NCBI GenBank assembly: GCA_030761205.1
Contig: JAULJL010000010.1
Location: forward strand, 8,189,001 to 8,253,000
DNA length: 64,000 nucleotides
DNA from: Fremontodendron californicum
Taxonomy: Eukaryota; Streptophyta; Magnoliopsida; Malvales; Malvaceae
Direction: 5' to 3'
Under the pieces are notes generated by a model. It worked only from the letters and a program-made list of their open reading frames with translations. It did no database searches and was not told where the DNA came from. Position numbers and translations under genes: made by a program. Positions 21,866 through 34,655 of this stretch are shown one piece after another. How positions within the stretch are numbered: the stretch's first letter is position 1; each line of letters opens with the position of its first letter.

Positions 21866-23199
21866 GTGTTTGGAATTCCAGGGATATACTGCAATTACTT
21901 TGCTTTTGGTATCGGATTCGGTTAATCGGTGTCTATAAATAATAATTAAAAATTATTTAATTATTATTTTTAAAAAATATATTTAATATATTACTTTTAT
22001 TGACTTCAAAAAAAAACAATTACACTTTTTTTCTTTAAAGGATCCGCTTAACTAGTATCAGTTAAAAATAATTTAATTATCATTTTAAATTTTTTTCATT
22101 TAATACATTATTTTTATTAAATTAAAAAAAAAATAATGTATTAATTATACTTTTCTTTCTATATATATTATCTTAACTAGTACTACTAGACACATATTAA
22201 CATTTTTCTTCTTTAAATATCATTTATTTTCCCTTGTTATTTATTGTTCATTTCCCATGTTAAGGATTAAAATCTAACTTTCCAACCTCACCATGAGGAA
22301 TCTTTTGATCGATTGAATAATTTTTTAAAATAATATAGCTATTAATTTATTCTTAATTTAAGTTATAGATTGATGAGCTAATTGATTTGTGTGTATAAAA
22401 GTATTTAATAATTTTTCTTTAAAGAAAAAAAGAGAAGGACAAATTTTTGGCCATCCAACAGAATTTCTGTACTGCATTAAGAACAAAGTACATACAAATC
22501 TCTTCAAAACAAAAGACAATAGCAAGCTTAACTAAGAAAATATTGGTTTGAAGACGCTCGAATTAAGGTCGAGTTTGGAAATTGTAATAAGCGTCAATAA
22601 AAGGTTTCCAAGTCAAAAAAAAAAAAATAGAAAGACTAAAGTGACGTAATATACACTGTGTTTGATTGAATTAAAACATCTAAATATTGGAATTATTCAT
22701 TTTTATACACTTGATCATTTCTTTTTTGTTCACTTAAGTTTTAAGGGAAAAAAAAAAGAAATTGAGTGTTTTTTAAAAACTAGAAAAGTTCAATACTGAA
22801 AAATTAAATACTGAATTTATGATATAAATTTTTTTTGGTATGTCATATAAAATTAAATGTGAAGTAGATTTTTTATTGAATCTTTTATAAAAAGATATAT
22901 GTGATTTTATAAGTATTTTACATATATAAAAGTTAAAAATGAAAGAATTATTAATGATTAAAAAAATATAAAAATTAATGTAATTAAATAACAACATTAA
23001 AAAAACTTTACTTAATATATTAAGTAGCTTTAGCAACTTATTAAATTTCAACATTTTTCATTGAAAATCTTCAATTGAGTAATTAAAAAAAAGAAATTAA
23101 ATCATTGAAAGAAATTAAATCATTGAAAATTTTATCAAACACATACTCTCTTTAAAATAATACATCAAAAATCAAGTATCAAGTGAGTTCTAAAAAGGA
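21866..23199. other. AT-rich DNA, no gene seen
   Basis: No supported coding frame. The stretch resumes genomic DNA after the MULE target site. Poly-A tracts occur near 22616. Confidence 0.5.
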
Positions 23200-23413
23200 T
23201 TAATATGTAAATTGGTCCCTGAAGTATACTAATTTTTATGATTTGGTATTTAAAGAAAAAAAATTCTTGATTAGATATCTGAACTTGTATTCTGTCAGCC
23301 ACGTCAGCATTTTTGGATTTTTTTTTTATTTTTTCAAAATTTTAAAACTTTTTTGAATTAAAAAATTAAAAAAAATTAATTAATTTTTTTTTAAAAAAAA
23401 TTGAAATTAAAAA

Positions 23414-23463
<50 letters not shown>

Positions 23464-23976
23464 GAAAAGGGGAAGGGGCGCCAACCGGCCACTAATCTCA
23501 TCGGCTCAATGCAGATCGACGACGAATCTGCCTTGGGTCGATTGACCTCACCCTCCCTTTATCTCCCCTCTCCCCTCGATGCTCCCCACGACCTCTCTCT
23601 CTCTCTCTCGCCAAACCGTTGTCGATCTTGTTGGTTGAGGCAAACTGACAGTCGGTTGGCCCTCCGCCAACTCATGCCGCCGCCCCTTCATCTCTCTTCC
23701 TTTCCTTTACTTTCCCTTCTCTTTCTCTATTTTTTCTTTTAGATTTTAATTTTTTTTTTTAATTTTAAAAATAAAAAATGATGATGCGTAAATTCTGATA
23801 TGGCAATGATCATAACACATGGCGGCTTTGTATTGATCTAGCAAGTCATGTTAGCATTTCTGTAACGGTTGGATAACTTGATTGACGGAATAAAAAATTA
23901 AGTACCTAATCGTAATTTTTTTTTTTGGATATAAAATTATAAAAAGAGATATAATACAAGGATAATTTACATATTA
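23200..23976. mobile_element. possible small TIR transposon with a GC-rich core
   Basis: TTAATATGTAAATT at 23200 is repeated in inverted form at 23963-23976, followed inward by GGTCCCTGAAG-like and TATCCTTG-like sequence. The core has a (GA)n microsatellite at about 23416-23458 and a GC-rich stretch (23475-23700) unlike its surroundings. The open frame at 23401-23742 runs through the GA repeat into this stretch and lacks known motifs. A captured gene piece is possible. No target duplication was established. Confidence 0.4.
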
Positions 23977-26900
23977 ACGTTTTTAAAAACTGAACAAGAA
24001 AAAATATGTAAAAAAAAAAAAAATGTGATTGATATCAAGGTGAAGTCAAGTCCAACAGATTAACTAATTCTCAAAAGTCGCACCGACCAGAAAATTAATC
24101 CATTGTTCAATAATTTTACGTGCAAATAAAGTGAGTTACCATTGAAACCTCGGATCATTACTCACTTTTCCTACATAATTTTTGTCTGAAGTTGGAAATA
24201 CTATTAGCATTTTGATCACTCGCAAAGTGCTTTTTCTCTAGTTTTCCAATGGAAATAAGTTATATTTAAACTTGTTGACTTGCCATTCCCACGCTATTTT
24301 TATTTTGCAGGTAAAAACAAACACTTGTCTTATTTTCATTTAGGAAAACGAGGAGATAAAAAAAAATGTTATGAACCTTATTTAAGTTGTATCATATCAA
24401 ATTGTGGATTAATGCTTCATTTGAATAGCTGTGAGAGTTTTTTCATCGATCATTCAAATAAAATATTAAAAAATATGTCGTATATTTATGGAACCAAAGA
24501 GAGACCGTCGTTAAGCTGGACTTTTACATATATAAGATAGCTTTATCTATGAGCTCCAACCGCACACTTTTTTGTAGTGAAAAATAAAAATTGAGTTTAA
24601 GTTGAATGGTTTGCTGCCCACTTTATTTAGGAAATGAATTTTCGTAAGATTGTATTCGATTTTCAATAATTACAAAAATTTTAGATTTTTTTTTTAAATT
24701 TTAATTTTTTTTTGTACCAATAAAAAAAAAGTGAATGATTGAAAATAATTGCGGCTACTTTAGCAATTGATCTCGTTCTTTATTTCCAAATTGTCCCTTT
24801 CGTATTAAAGATAGATATGTAAACCTCATAGGCCATTGTGATTGTCCATCACGTTCAACTTGCTGGACCACAAGTGAATTTTCCTCTTCGGTGAAGGAAT
24901 AATTTGAGCTAGAGCTAGCTACAATTTCAAGTTACTAAATCTAGTGGTACTAAGCCAAAAGAGCTTCGACGTCTTTAAATCTTTTGAGATCTGAGGTTCA
25001 AGCCAATAGCACCTTTATGCATGAGAAGGTTTACAATTCCTCTACAACCAACAAGAATTAAATAATTTAGTTAAGGTTGGATCTAAGAAAACAATTCAAT
25101 GGTCGGCATCTCAACCCAAAATTGCACTGAGATTGAATGTCCTCAAAATTTTCTAATTAGGTCGTTAATTAATACCTTTATACAAATAAGAAGAATTACA
25201 ATTCCTCTATGATCAAAAGGAATTAAAGATATATTTATTTATATATTATTAAAGTCAATGCTTGGTATATATTCTGAACGAAGAATCTGAATGCTTTTAA
25301 AATTTTGAGATTGAATTCTTATGTTATTAACAAAGCCATTTTAATTATGTATATCTAGATATGAACATTTTCCTTTCTAATCGAAGAAGAAGAAAAAAAG
25401 AAAGAAATCTACCAATCAACTTTCATTTCAACAACGAAACATGAATTTCAGAAATATAATTATATTTTATATTCGATTTATTGTTTTAAAAATTAAAAAT
25501 AGCCTCCCTCTAACAAGTCACAACTGTACTTCGTGATGTCATACATGATGCATGGAATAATAATAATTGGCATAAAGCCCACCCATTCCTTGATTTTATC
25601 ATCTTATTTCTGTAATATTATTTTAATTTAAAATATTTTGGGTAATGTTACTTTAAATGTTCAAAAGACTGTTTCATGATGCTTGAAGCACTAAGATTTT
25701 AACAAATAATTCTTTTCTCGGTTTCCTTTTCAGAAAGTTTCTGCAATATAATTTGAAATACAATATTTATTTGTAATGGTATATGATCTAATCTGAGATT
25801 AAATTCTTGGTTTCTTCTTTTTCATTTATTTTTACACTTCTTTAAATCCACCATCATTCACTTTAAAACGTCTACGCAATTCTAAATTACTAACCTCAAC
25901 CAAGAATATATATGACACTAAAGATCTTTCGGTTATTAATTAATTCGTCACTGACTTCCAAAGGCAAAATACTTTCAAGAATAATATATGTATAGCAAAA
26001 TTTTGTTTTTAACAAATTTCATGTATTCCTTCAAATCATGTTGGAGACAGAAAGATTCCTCTAAAAGAAAAGTAAACTTTTTTAATAAATTATTATATGT
26101 CTTTCCACTACCAAGCAAAAACTCGAAGCAAAAACTGTATTATTTTCTCTTTGATTTCTTATATTTTATTAGAGACGGTAAATTTTGATAGAATTCGAAA
26201 TATTATTCAAATTAATTTGAGACAAAATTTAAAGTGAACCAAATTTGAAATAACACAAATCTAAAATAATTCAAATATAAAATGCACATATCTCTTAACG
26301 GTCCTAATCGAAAGCAGCTCAAATCTAAATAATTTGAATTCAAAATTATCTTAATCCAATAATTTGAATGAAAAGTAAATTCGAGTATGAAAACAGATTG
26401 ATCCATACCTGTCGAACTCACTCAACTGACAGTTCTATATTTTATTTGGAAAAACTTTAAGGTGTGAAATTGTCACTTGTCACTCAATTGCAAAAATGTT
26501 TAAATGTTCACGAATTTATTATTTATTTTTTGGTAAATTTGAAAAATGTCTTTTAAAAGAGAATTATTCTTCAATGGTCTAATGTGTACAAATAATTTGT
26601 AGAAAGGAAATTTAAAATTTTAAAATTCTTAATAAGAAAATGAGAAAGGCTTAATTACCCTTAATGAAATAAACAAATTTCTCTTTGATTTTGATTTTGA
26701 TTTTGATTTTGATTTTGATTTTGATTTTGACTTTGACTTTGATTACTTTATTGTTTTTATTTTAATAATTTTCTTTTAATCTGTATATTAAAAAAATTAT
26801 TTGTGAATAAATTTGGGAAAGATTTATTTGTCAATTTTTTTTAAAGGAGATAAATAATAAAAGAAAAAAAAAAGGTTGTTATTAAGGGTATTTAAGTCTT

Positions 26901-27094
26901 TACAATTTTATTCCTAATAATTTTTTAATTTTTCATTTCTTTTTTTCATATTATTTTTGTCCATTAGACTATTAAATAAATATTCTCAAATGAATAGGAT
27001 GTTTTTCATATTTTTCCTTTATTTTTTTGTATCATTTGTGAATACTTGAGTTAACCAACCATGACTAACAAAAGTAGCATTACCACATTATTTG

Positions 27095-27129
<35 letters not shown>

Positions 27130-27240
27130 CTGGAGCTGGGTTGGTCAGGGAATTCATTTAAATTTAATAGTTATGACAATATTTCTTCGGAAGGAGGAGA
27201 TTACCTTAGCTTAGAAATTACTCTAGGAAGACGCGTCTTC
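23977..27240. other. AT-rich intergenic DNA
   Basis: No supported gene. The frame at 24280-24540 has no motif and ordinary background composition. Simple repeats: (TTTTGA)n at about 26690-26745 and a T-run at 27090-27121. Confidence 0.5.
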
Positions 27241-27916
27241 CACTATAAACAAATTGCCATATAGTGACGGTCCAAAAAGCGTTGGTAAAACTCCAAAATC
27301 CGTCGCTAAAAGTCCTAAAACTCTATACCGACGGTCAAAATGACTATTCCGACAAAAAATTAAGCGACGGTAAAACCCTCGTCGGTATAGACCTATACTG
27401 ACGGAAAAGGTGACCGTCGGAATAGGATGTATAACTATACCGACGGTTTTAGGCGTGACTAATGTTACTACCGTCGGTATAGCCTATGTTGGGGTAGTCC
27501 CTTTTGCTTTTACCTATACCGACAGATTTTGTATCCGTCGGTATAGATATCGCATCTATACCGACGGCTATTGTAGCCGTAGGTATAGATACCGTATCTA
27601 TACCGACGGATTTTGTAGCCGTAGGTATAGATACCGTATCTATACCGATGGATTTTGTATCCGTCGGTATAGATATCGCATCTATACCGACGGCTTTTGT
27701 ACCCGTAGGTATAGATATCGTATCTATATCGACGGATTTTGTAGCCGTAGGTATAGACACCGTATCTATACCGACGGATTTTGTAGCCGCAGGTATAGAT
27801 ACTGTATCTATACTGACGGATTTTGTTTTCGTCGGTATAGATACCATTGATATATGTATACCGACGGTTTTTTTTTTTTTTTTTTTTTTTTTGCGTCCGT
27901 CGGTATAGATTAAAAT
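27241..27916. repeat. left subterminal repeats of the CACTA element, 42-bp array
   Basis: CTATACC recurs at 27514, 27556, 27598, 27640, 27682, 27724, 27766 and 27808, a 42-bp period. Each unit contains CTATACCGACGG and an inverted CCGTCGGTATAG or CCGTAGGTATAG, so every unit can form a hairpin. Because 42 is divisible by three, long open frames run on both strands. They are not genes. A T-run lies at 27869-27892. Confidence 0.9.
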
Positions 27917-29814
27917 GTAAAATATACAATTAACCTATAGCGACAGTTTGTCGTAAATTTACTGACGGTTTACTCCATCAGTATACTATACATTTTTTGT
28001 TGTTATATGAACTGTCAGTATAGAGGTCAGTAAAAATAATTTTTTTTCATATTTTCAATTACTAATATTGATATATTTATAATTTAATCCAAGATAAGAA
28101 ATCCATTATAAGAAAGTACAAAAACCATTATAAGAAAGTACAAAATATTTCATAATATTAAAAATAAAATTACAAATAAATTGTCTTAATTATATAACTT
28201 TTACAAGCTAAATAGAAGTCGCAAGCTAAAGTCACAATACAGTGAAATAAGCAATCCAAATCTCATGAATATTCCTATGGAGCAACATCTGCATAAAATT
28301 GACAAATATTAACCAATGTGCAGCAATAAATTAATGAAGTCAATATAGAAGAATAAAATAATCAAATAGTTTATCATCTTCATTTTCATTAACTTGATGA
28401 CTAGAAGTGGAAGACCTTATTATTGGTGACAAATTTGGAGCACTACCAGCATCAGGTACCTAAAAAGTATATGTTCTGTCAATATATATTTATTGAATTA
28501 AGCTCAAAAGGTAAAAATATAATTAAATAAAAATAGTAAAAAGTTCTTCCTTTTCTTTCCTGTTACAGTTTAATGAAACCGACCAAAATAAACAAACTAA
28601 ATTGTCCAAGAAGCTGTAAATGCAATAACTGTAAATAGAGATATCTTAGATTTCTGGGACATAGTTAAACTGTAAGGCTTGTACCTACTGTGATGATGTA
28701 GTAGATTTTGCTCTACTGAAATCTACCAACCCTATGTTCATAACCAAAACCGACTTGATCCAATCGATTATGTCGATTATATCAATTCCAGACTTTGTCA
28801 CCTTCTCAATGCAATCTCTCACCTCTCAATTGTGGTAACTGATATAAGTTATCTATTTTTCCTTAATCCACTCTCAGCATGACTGCCTCATTCTATGTAG
28901 CAGATATGCAAATTAGTGAATGGTGGTGATGCAAGAGTGGTGCAAGTTGATAGAAAATAAGGTTGGACTTTTATCATCTTGTCTTTTTTTTTTTTTTTTT
29001 TTTAATGTGTATCCCCATTTGTGACCAAGTAATGGAATGGAGATCAAAGAGAACTTAATTAGTATTGGGAAATAAAAGCATCTAAGAGCAGCAACTTTTT
29101 TTTTGTTTTTGTTTTTTGACAAGTGAATCATTCCATTTATCTAAAGAACAAAACCTGCTAGTGTTAGCTACAAGCCTACAACTACAACAATTTCTTTCGT
29201 ATAAGTAAAAAGGAATCCTAAAACAGAATGCATTACGACAGAGTATCGAGTCGAATCATCTGACAAAATCTTTGTGTCTCCGGATTCCAGTTAATCTGCC
29301 CAAAGAACTCTCAACCTGTCATTAACAAATCTAAGACAGACTAAGAGCTAGCTAATGCAATCACAGATTACAATTTAAATGTTGATATCAAATCAGCCTA
29401 TACCAAACAACTCTAGCCCTTTTATCCCTTAAAATTGCCACAAAAGCTTTGAATTTTCCAGGGTTTGAACCCATCCGAAGCACTATATCTTCATTTCCTG
29501 CTGCAAAACACATGGTGCCACATATTGTTCTCTGTCTGAATATCAGTTAGTTCGATATTACTTCATTTGATCTTTTCCAGTCACCCTCACTTGCTACAGC
29601 AGCCACTCTTGCATTCTTTGGTATATATATCTATGCAGTACTAAAGACACATACGGATGCTCCTTTTTCCATCACCTATTTTTATTTCAAGTTCCACAAT
29701 CCTACCACAATCAAGCAACATACCTAACCTAGATATTATGTGAAAGATGATCTACATTTCAAGTTCCACAATCCTACCACAATGAAGCAGATGAATATAT
29801 TTTAAAAGACGAAT
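27917..29814. other. non-coding interior of the CACTA element
   Basis: Sequence between the left subterminal repeats and the last tnpA-like exon. No supported coding frame. T-runs occur at 28985-29003 and 29097-29105. It probably includes the tnpA 3' UTR and 3' introns. Confidence 0.5.
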
Positions 29815-31670
29815 TTATTCTACATTAACGCTGCTATAGAAATATATTACCTCTCTATTGGCTACGCGAGTAGCAGAAGCCAAAATATCTACGTTGTCGT
29901 TAGGAAATTGTCTTTGAAACACTGATAAAACATTACCCAAAGCTGCCTTCAATTCTTCAACCTTAGCCTCTAACCCTAGTACCTTTTCATCACGCTGCAT
30001 TGTTCGAGAACATGATGAAGTTGATTTCTGCGATGAAGTAGATATTGTTCCCAAACAACGAACACGCCCTTTTTTCTCTGGTCCTTTAACTTTTGAATAC
30101 ACATCATCTTTCCATGAGCGTTCTTGAGAATTTTCAGATCCAATTTCATCCATACCTTTTTTCATGAGTTCCTATAAGGAAAGTGTTACATGAAACAAAT
30201 TAATTAAATAGTTCAATTAACATAAGCATAGTCGTAGGCCAGATAAATAAAGAAAAAAAAGGATAGAATACCACAATTTTTGCTGCCTTCTCATTCACAA
30301 CACTTCCATCTTTACGTGTACGAGTATGAATATATACCTCAGCACGTGATGGTTGAACTCCATTAGCTTGTTCGGTCTACAAAAATCATCCATAAACTAT
30401 CTAGATAACAAAACCACAAATACATAAAGTAGACTTCATATATATTTAACTGAAAGGAAAAAATTGATATAAGTATATACACCTCAGCACGTGATGGTTG
30501 AACTCCATTAGCTTGTTCGGTCTACAAAAATCATCCATAAACTATCTAGATAACAAAACCACAAATACATAAAGTAGACTTCATATATATTTAACTGAAA
30601 GGAAAAAATTGATATAAGTACCAAAGTTTGGATGATCCTAGGGAATGATTTTGTTCCACTACAATGAGGCTCATCTAACTTTGAGCGATTTGTTTTGTTT
30701 AAATCGCTTTGTTCCTATAAAAGCAAATTCAAATAAAAGGTTGTAATTAATCAATGCGCAGCAATTTCTACCTTCGATTAATAAAAGAAAATTAAAATAT
30801 AGTTTATAAATATCTACCTTCGCTTTACCAGTCAACCAATGTGCAGTAATTAAAATAAATTGCTCTTTGTCAATCCGGGGATCATCAACCTTAGCAGCCA
30901 TTTCCTCTGGTGTTGTGTGTTCATCATAAAATTTAGACTTCAAATCATTCTTCCATTGCCTCCACTTTGTACTCATGTTCTTTATTGTCCAAGTCTTAAT
31001 TTCTTGAATAGTTTCTTCATTAACAGGTGCATCAGAATCGAATTTCTGAAATTCAAACTTGGACTAAAATTTTGGAAAAGGAAAACACAAAATAAAGAAA
31101 ATCATGTCAAGTTGTGTGAATACTGTAAGAACACATGAACTAAATACTAAAACATTTAATATCTTCTACCTCTATTGTTTCCCACATTTCTTCTTTCTTC
31201 AAATCCGGCATTTCATGCCAATTTTGGTAACTAATAGGTGCAAAACTAGGCATTCTTACCAATGTACCAATGAATCGTGTTAAAGTGCAAGATTCTTTAC
31301 CAATTGGTATATTGTGATCATTCACCTGAACAACAACATGCCCCCTTCTTCTAAATCCCAAATATCGGCCATACGTGTGGCACCTCAAACCTTTCTACGT
31401 AGAGCATTGTCTACATATAACAATTATATAATAGATAACAATTTAATACATTAATAATTTAAACTACAATACTGGAATAGTACATTAAGAATGAGGGTTA
31501 CCCAATGTAGCATCTTCAGTTGGATTAGGGGTAGAAGAAGAAGTTGGTGGCATTGATTGTTGTGGAGGCTCGGATCTTGCTGGCATTGATTGTTGTTCAG
31601 ATTGCCTTTGCAATTGAGAATTAGAGCTCCGATCTGCCCTAATGATATTCAATCGTCTACGCTTTGCCAT
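29815..31670 (-). pseudogene. tnpA-like gene of the CACTA element (plant Ptta/En/Spm transposase family)
   Basis: The likely start MAKRRRLNIIRADRSS (31670) opens a Q/S/P-rich exon ending at a GGGTAAC donor (31502). Further exons read RCHTYGRYLGFRRRGHVV (31388-31140), a Ptta/En/Spm core with KWRQWKNDLKSKFYDEHT and HWLTGKAK (about 31046-30807), EQSDLNKTNRSKLDEPHCSG (about 30715-30620), TEQANGVQPSRAEV with NEKAAKIV (30377-30273), and a last exon with coiled-coil character (LGLEAKVEELKAALGNVL) ending at 29815. In the superfamily TnpA binds subterminal repeats and helps excision. A 145-bp tandem duplication adds a second partial TEQANGV exon. I could not fix all splice sites, so intactness is unproven. 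Confidence 0.7.
30332..30621. repeat. 145-bp tandem duplication inside the tnpA-like gene
   Basis: CCTCAGCACGTGATGGTTGA starts at 30337 and again at 30482. The copies are virtually identical, through TCATCCATAAACTATCTAGA to GATATAAGTA. Each contains part of one exon and the following intron. Confidence 0.9.
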
Positions 31671-31984
31671 CTCAAGTAACTGAAACACAACCGAAAAACA
31701 ATAGCTGAAAAAAGCTTTCTTGGCATCAGATTTACATTTACCACTTAGTCTATTTTGAGTTTCAACAGATAATACAACAGTAGACACTCAATAACAGAGC
31801 ACAAGCTAAGCAAGAATGCAATAACATTAGGCACTCAATAACATTCAGTGAAATCCAAGCCAAGCTAAGCAAGAATGCAATGTGTTCATCTATGGCAAAT
31901 AGAAAAGGAAAGAACAAGAAAATACAAAGTCACAATGTTTATAATCCAAATCCATTACATATAATTAAACTATTTTCTATAAAA

Positions 31985-34343
31985 TTAAAAATTGTCCTCC
32001 CCATTATGTTCATCTATGGGATCTTCTTCTACATGCTCATTCTCCATCTCTGGTGTGACGTCCACTCCTTCATTATCAGCTTCATTTCTAACCCAATTTG
32101 AAGCACTACGCGTATCATCAAATTCATCATCATGCATTTATCCATTCCCCTGCTCTCTATCGAAGGATAATAGATCACCCATATCAAATACATCCCTAAG
32201 TTTTGCATGCTTTACAAGAACCCAACCTTGATAACCTTCATCATTAACATAGTATACTTTCTTAGCTTGTGATGCCAAAATAAAAGGATCATGAACCAAA
32301 TTAGTTCCACTGTGGGCTAGATGTGAAAAATTCACAAGTGTGAAACCAAACTTATCTTTCTTGCAACCTCTATTGATATCAATCCAATCACATTTAAATA
32401 ACACAATCTTAAATCTACCAGAATAATTCAACTGAATGATGTCTGTTAAAGCCCCGTAATAATTAACTTCTCCTTCAATAGGTTGTGCATCTCTTGCACT
32501 TGCATAACTCTCTATTTTGGTTGTTACAAAGACTCCACTATTTTGAGTTTTCAAGCATCTCTCACGTGCTTTGGTATGGAATCTAAAACCATTAACAATG
32601 TAACCAGTGTATCTCCTAGCCGTATCTGTTGGACCACGATCAAGCCATCGAAGTTGATTTGTGATGTCTGCATTTCCTTATTGATCCAAATGTGCAACCT
32701 AGGTAATTGCAGACGTAATTAAAATACTATCTAACTACACGAAACTAAAAATGCGTGGTCCAAACATGATGCAAAACTTACATGATCACGAAACCAATCA
32801 TGAAAAGTTTCACTTTGTAACTTTTGTATCTCATATGGAAAAAGACGAAGGGAGAGGTTACGCCTTTTAATAAGTTGCTCGTGTTTCCTATAAGCAAAAA
32901 GTTTTATAAAACCCTAAAATATTAGACAAAAGAAATTTATGAGGTAATATAGAAAAGCACAAAGATATGTGTTCTTACTTTAAAAATGGAGCAACTACAT
33001 CACTATTAAATAGCACATAGCGATGTGCTTGCACCCATGTTTGCCTATCAAGAACAACGCGAGAGACCCTTTTACGCTTATTAACATTAAATCCTTTATG
33101 TTTTTTCCTTCCCAAAGGTCTTCCTATAGTAGAAAGAATAGATACTTCTTCTTCATCAAAAGGATTCTTTTCTTCTTCATTTCGGATGGGTCGATTAAAA
33201 GTAGTCTCAATACCCACAAAGTATTGTGAACAAAAAGTTAAGCATTCATTTGCTAAGTATCCTTCCGCAATTGAACTCTCAGGATAAGCTCTATTGCGCA
33301 CAAAATTCTTAAGCCTAAGAAGAAACCTATTTAAAGAATAGAGATCATTAGCAAAATCAATTTAAAATTTAGGTGGAAACAATAGTCACTATACTATAAC
33401 ACTTGAACATATACCTATCAATGGGATACATCCACCGATATATGACTGGACCGGCAATTTTTGCTACATTTGCCAAATGGATAACTAAATGCACCATCAC
33501 TGTGAAAAAATATGGAGGAAAAATCTTCTCCATTTCACATAGAATTAATGCAGCCCGAGACTCAAGTAATTCAAGCTCACGTTCTTCAAGAACTTTAGAA
33601 CAAAGGTCTTTAAACCAATTGCACAAGTCTATTAGAACCGAGCATACCTTATCAGGTAAAGAACATCGTATTGCTATAGGAAGAAATTCTTGCATTAAGA
33701 GATGGCAATCATAACTTTTGAGACCTGTAGGCCTCCGTTGTTTAAGTTGCATACAACGTGAGACATTGGAAGAGTATTCATCCGAAGTTCTCATTTCCTT
33801 GAGAATCTTCAAAAAGACATTTTTTTCATTCAAGCTCATTTGATAAGAAGCTTGAGGCAAGTATTGGGTGTTAGTCCCAGGACGAGTCTTTGGATGAAGA
33901 ACGCTCCTTAAACCCAGTTCTACAAGGTCAAGTCGTGCTTTATAGTTATCCTTTGACTTCCCCTCTTGTCCAAGCAATGTGCCAAGAATGTTATCACAAA
34001 CATTCTTCTCTATATGCATCACATCGAGATTGTGACGCAATAAAAGATGTTCCCAGTAAGGTAATGTGAAGAAAATGCTCTTTTTCTTCCAAGGTCCATT
34101 TTCATTACCATTCTAGTTCTCCAATTGTCTCAAGACAACACTACCGGAAGGTGGTGAAAGAGCACTTCTAAATTCTCGACTCCCATCAAAAGATTGTTTA
34201 TCATTTCGAAACTTATGATCAGCTTCTAACCACCTGCGATGACACATATAACAATACTTTTTACCATGCCGTAACCACTTGGATTCAGTATCGTATCCAC
34301 AACAAGGACATGCGTATTCCCCCCTTGTACTCCATCCAGACAA
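31985..34343 (-). pseudogene. tnpD-like CACTA transposase, N-terminally deleted
   Basis: The coding homology starts abruptly at SGWSTRGEYACPCCGYDT with YCYMCHRRWL (the end of the Transposase_21/tnp2 domain). It passes a TAG at 34113-34115, then runs through LRHNLDVMHIEKNVCDNILG and the DUF4218-type region to WMYPID. An 88-bp intron (33414-33327, GT-AG) follows, then FLLRLKNFV with AEGYLANECLTFCSQYF (about 33326-32975), a segment near 32870-32590, and the DUF4216 domain (KIVLFKCDWID, 32554-32138). A TAA at about 32137 precedes an acidic tail ending at 31985. About half the normal protein, including the first catalytic region, is missing: right-terminal repeats begin just beyond 34343. Confidence 0.85.
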
Positions 34344-34655
34344 ATTGGGCGGCGGTATATGTTATGTATATTCTGACGGTTAAAAAAATCCGTCGGAATA
34401 GATACTTTTTACCTACGGATTTCGACCGTCGGTATAGATGAGTGTCAGTATATTACAATTTGTTTGTAGTGTATACCAACGGTTTTTCATTGACCGTCGG
34501 TATAGGTATACCTATAGCAACGGATTATTTGGGCGTCGGTATATGTTATGTATATTCTGACGGTTAAAAAAATTCGTCGGAATAGATACTTTTTACCTAC
34601 GGATTTCGACCGTCGGTATAGGTAAGCGTCAGTATATGGCAATTTGTTTGTAGTG
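34344..34655. repeat. right subterminal region of the CACTA element, terminus duplicated
   Basis: A block running from GGCGGTATATGTTATG to TTTGTTTGTAGTG ends at 34471 and is repeated, ending at the true terminus 34655. The copies are 184 bp apart. Each holds CTGACGGTTAAAAAAATCCG and CGACCGTCGGTATAG hairpins. The inner copy also carries a complete TAGTG end. Confidence 0.85.

Larger units (their letters stand above)
27241..34655 (-). mobile_element. CACTA (En/Spm) transposon, defective
   Basis: Termini CACTATAAACAAATTGCCAT (27241) and the inverted GGCAATTTGTTTGTAGTG (ending 34655) are flanked by the 3-bp target duplication TTC. The length is 7415 bp. Subterminal regions are packed with copies of CTATACCGACGG and its inverse, the likely TnpA-binding repeats of this superfamily. 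Two minus-strand genes follow in CACTA order: a tnpD-like transposase missing its N-terminal part (34343-31985), then a tnpA-like gene (31670-29815). The loss of the catalytic N-terminus and internal stops make the copy non-autonomous. Confidence 0.93.

Noticed and set aside
24280..24540. 86-codon open frame in intergenic DNA
   Set aside because: No motif, no neighbouring exons, and composition like the surrounding non-coding DNA.
27410..27929. Four long open frames on both strands
   Set aside because: They come from a 42-bp, codon-periodic subterminal array of the CACTA element. Peptides are pure repeats in every frame.
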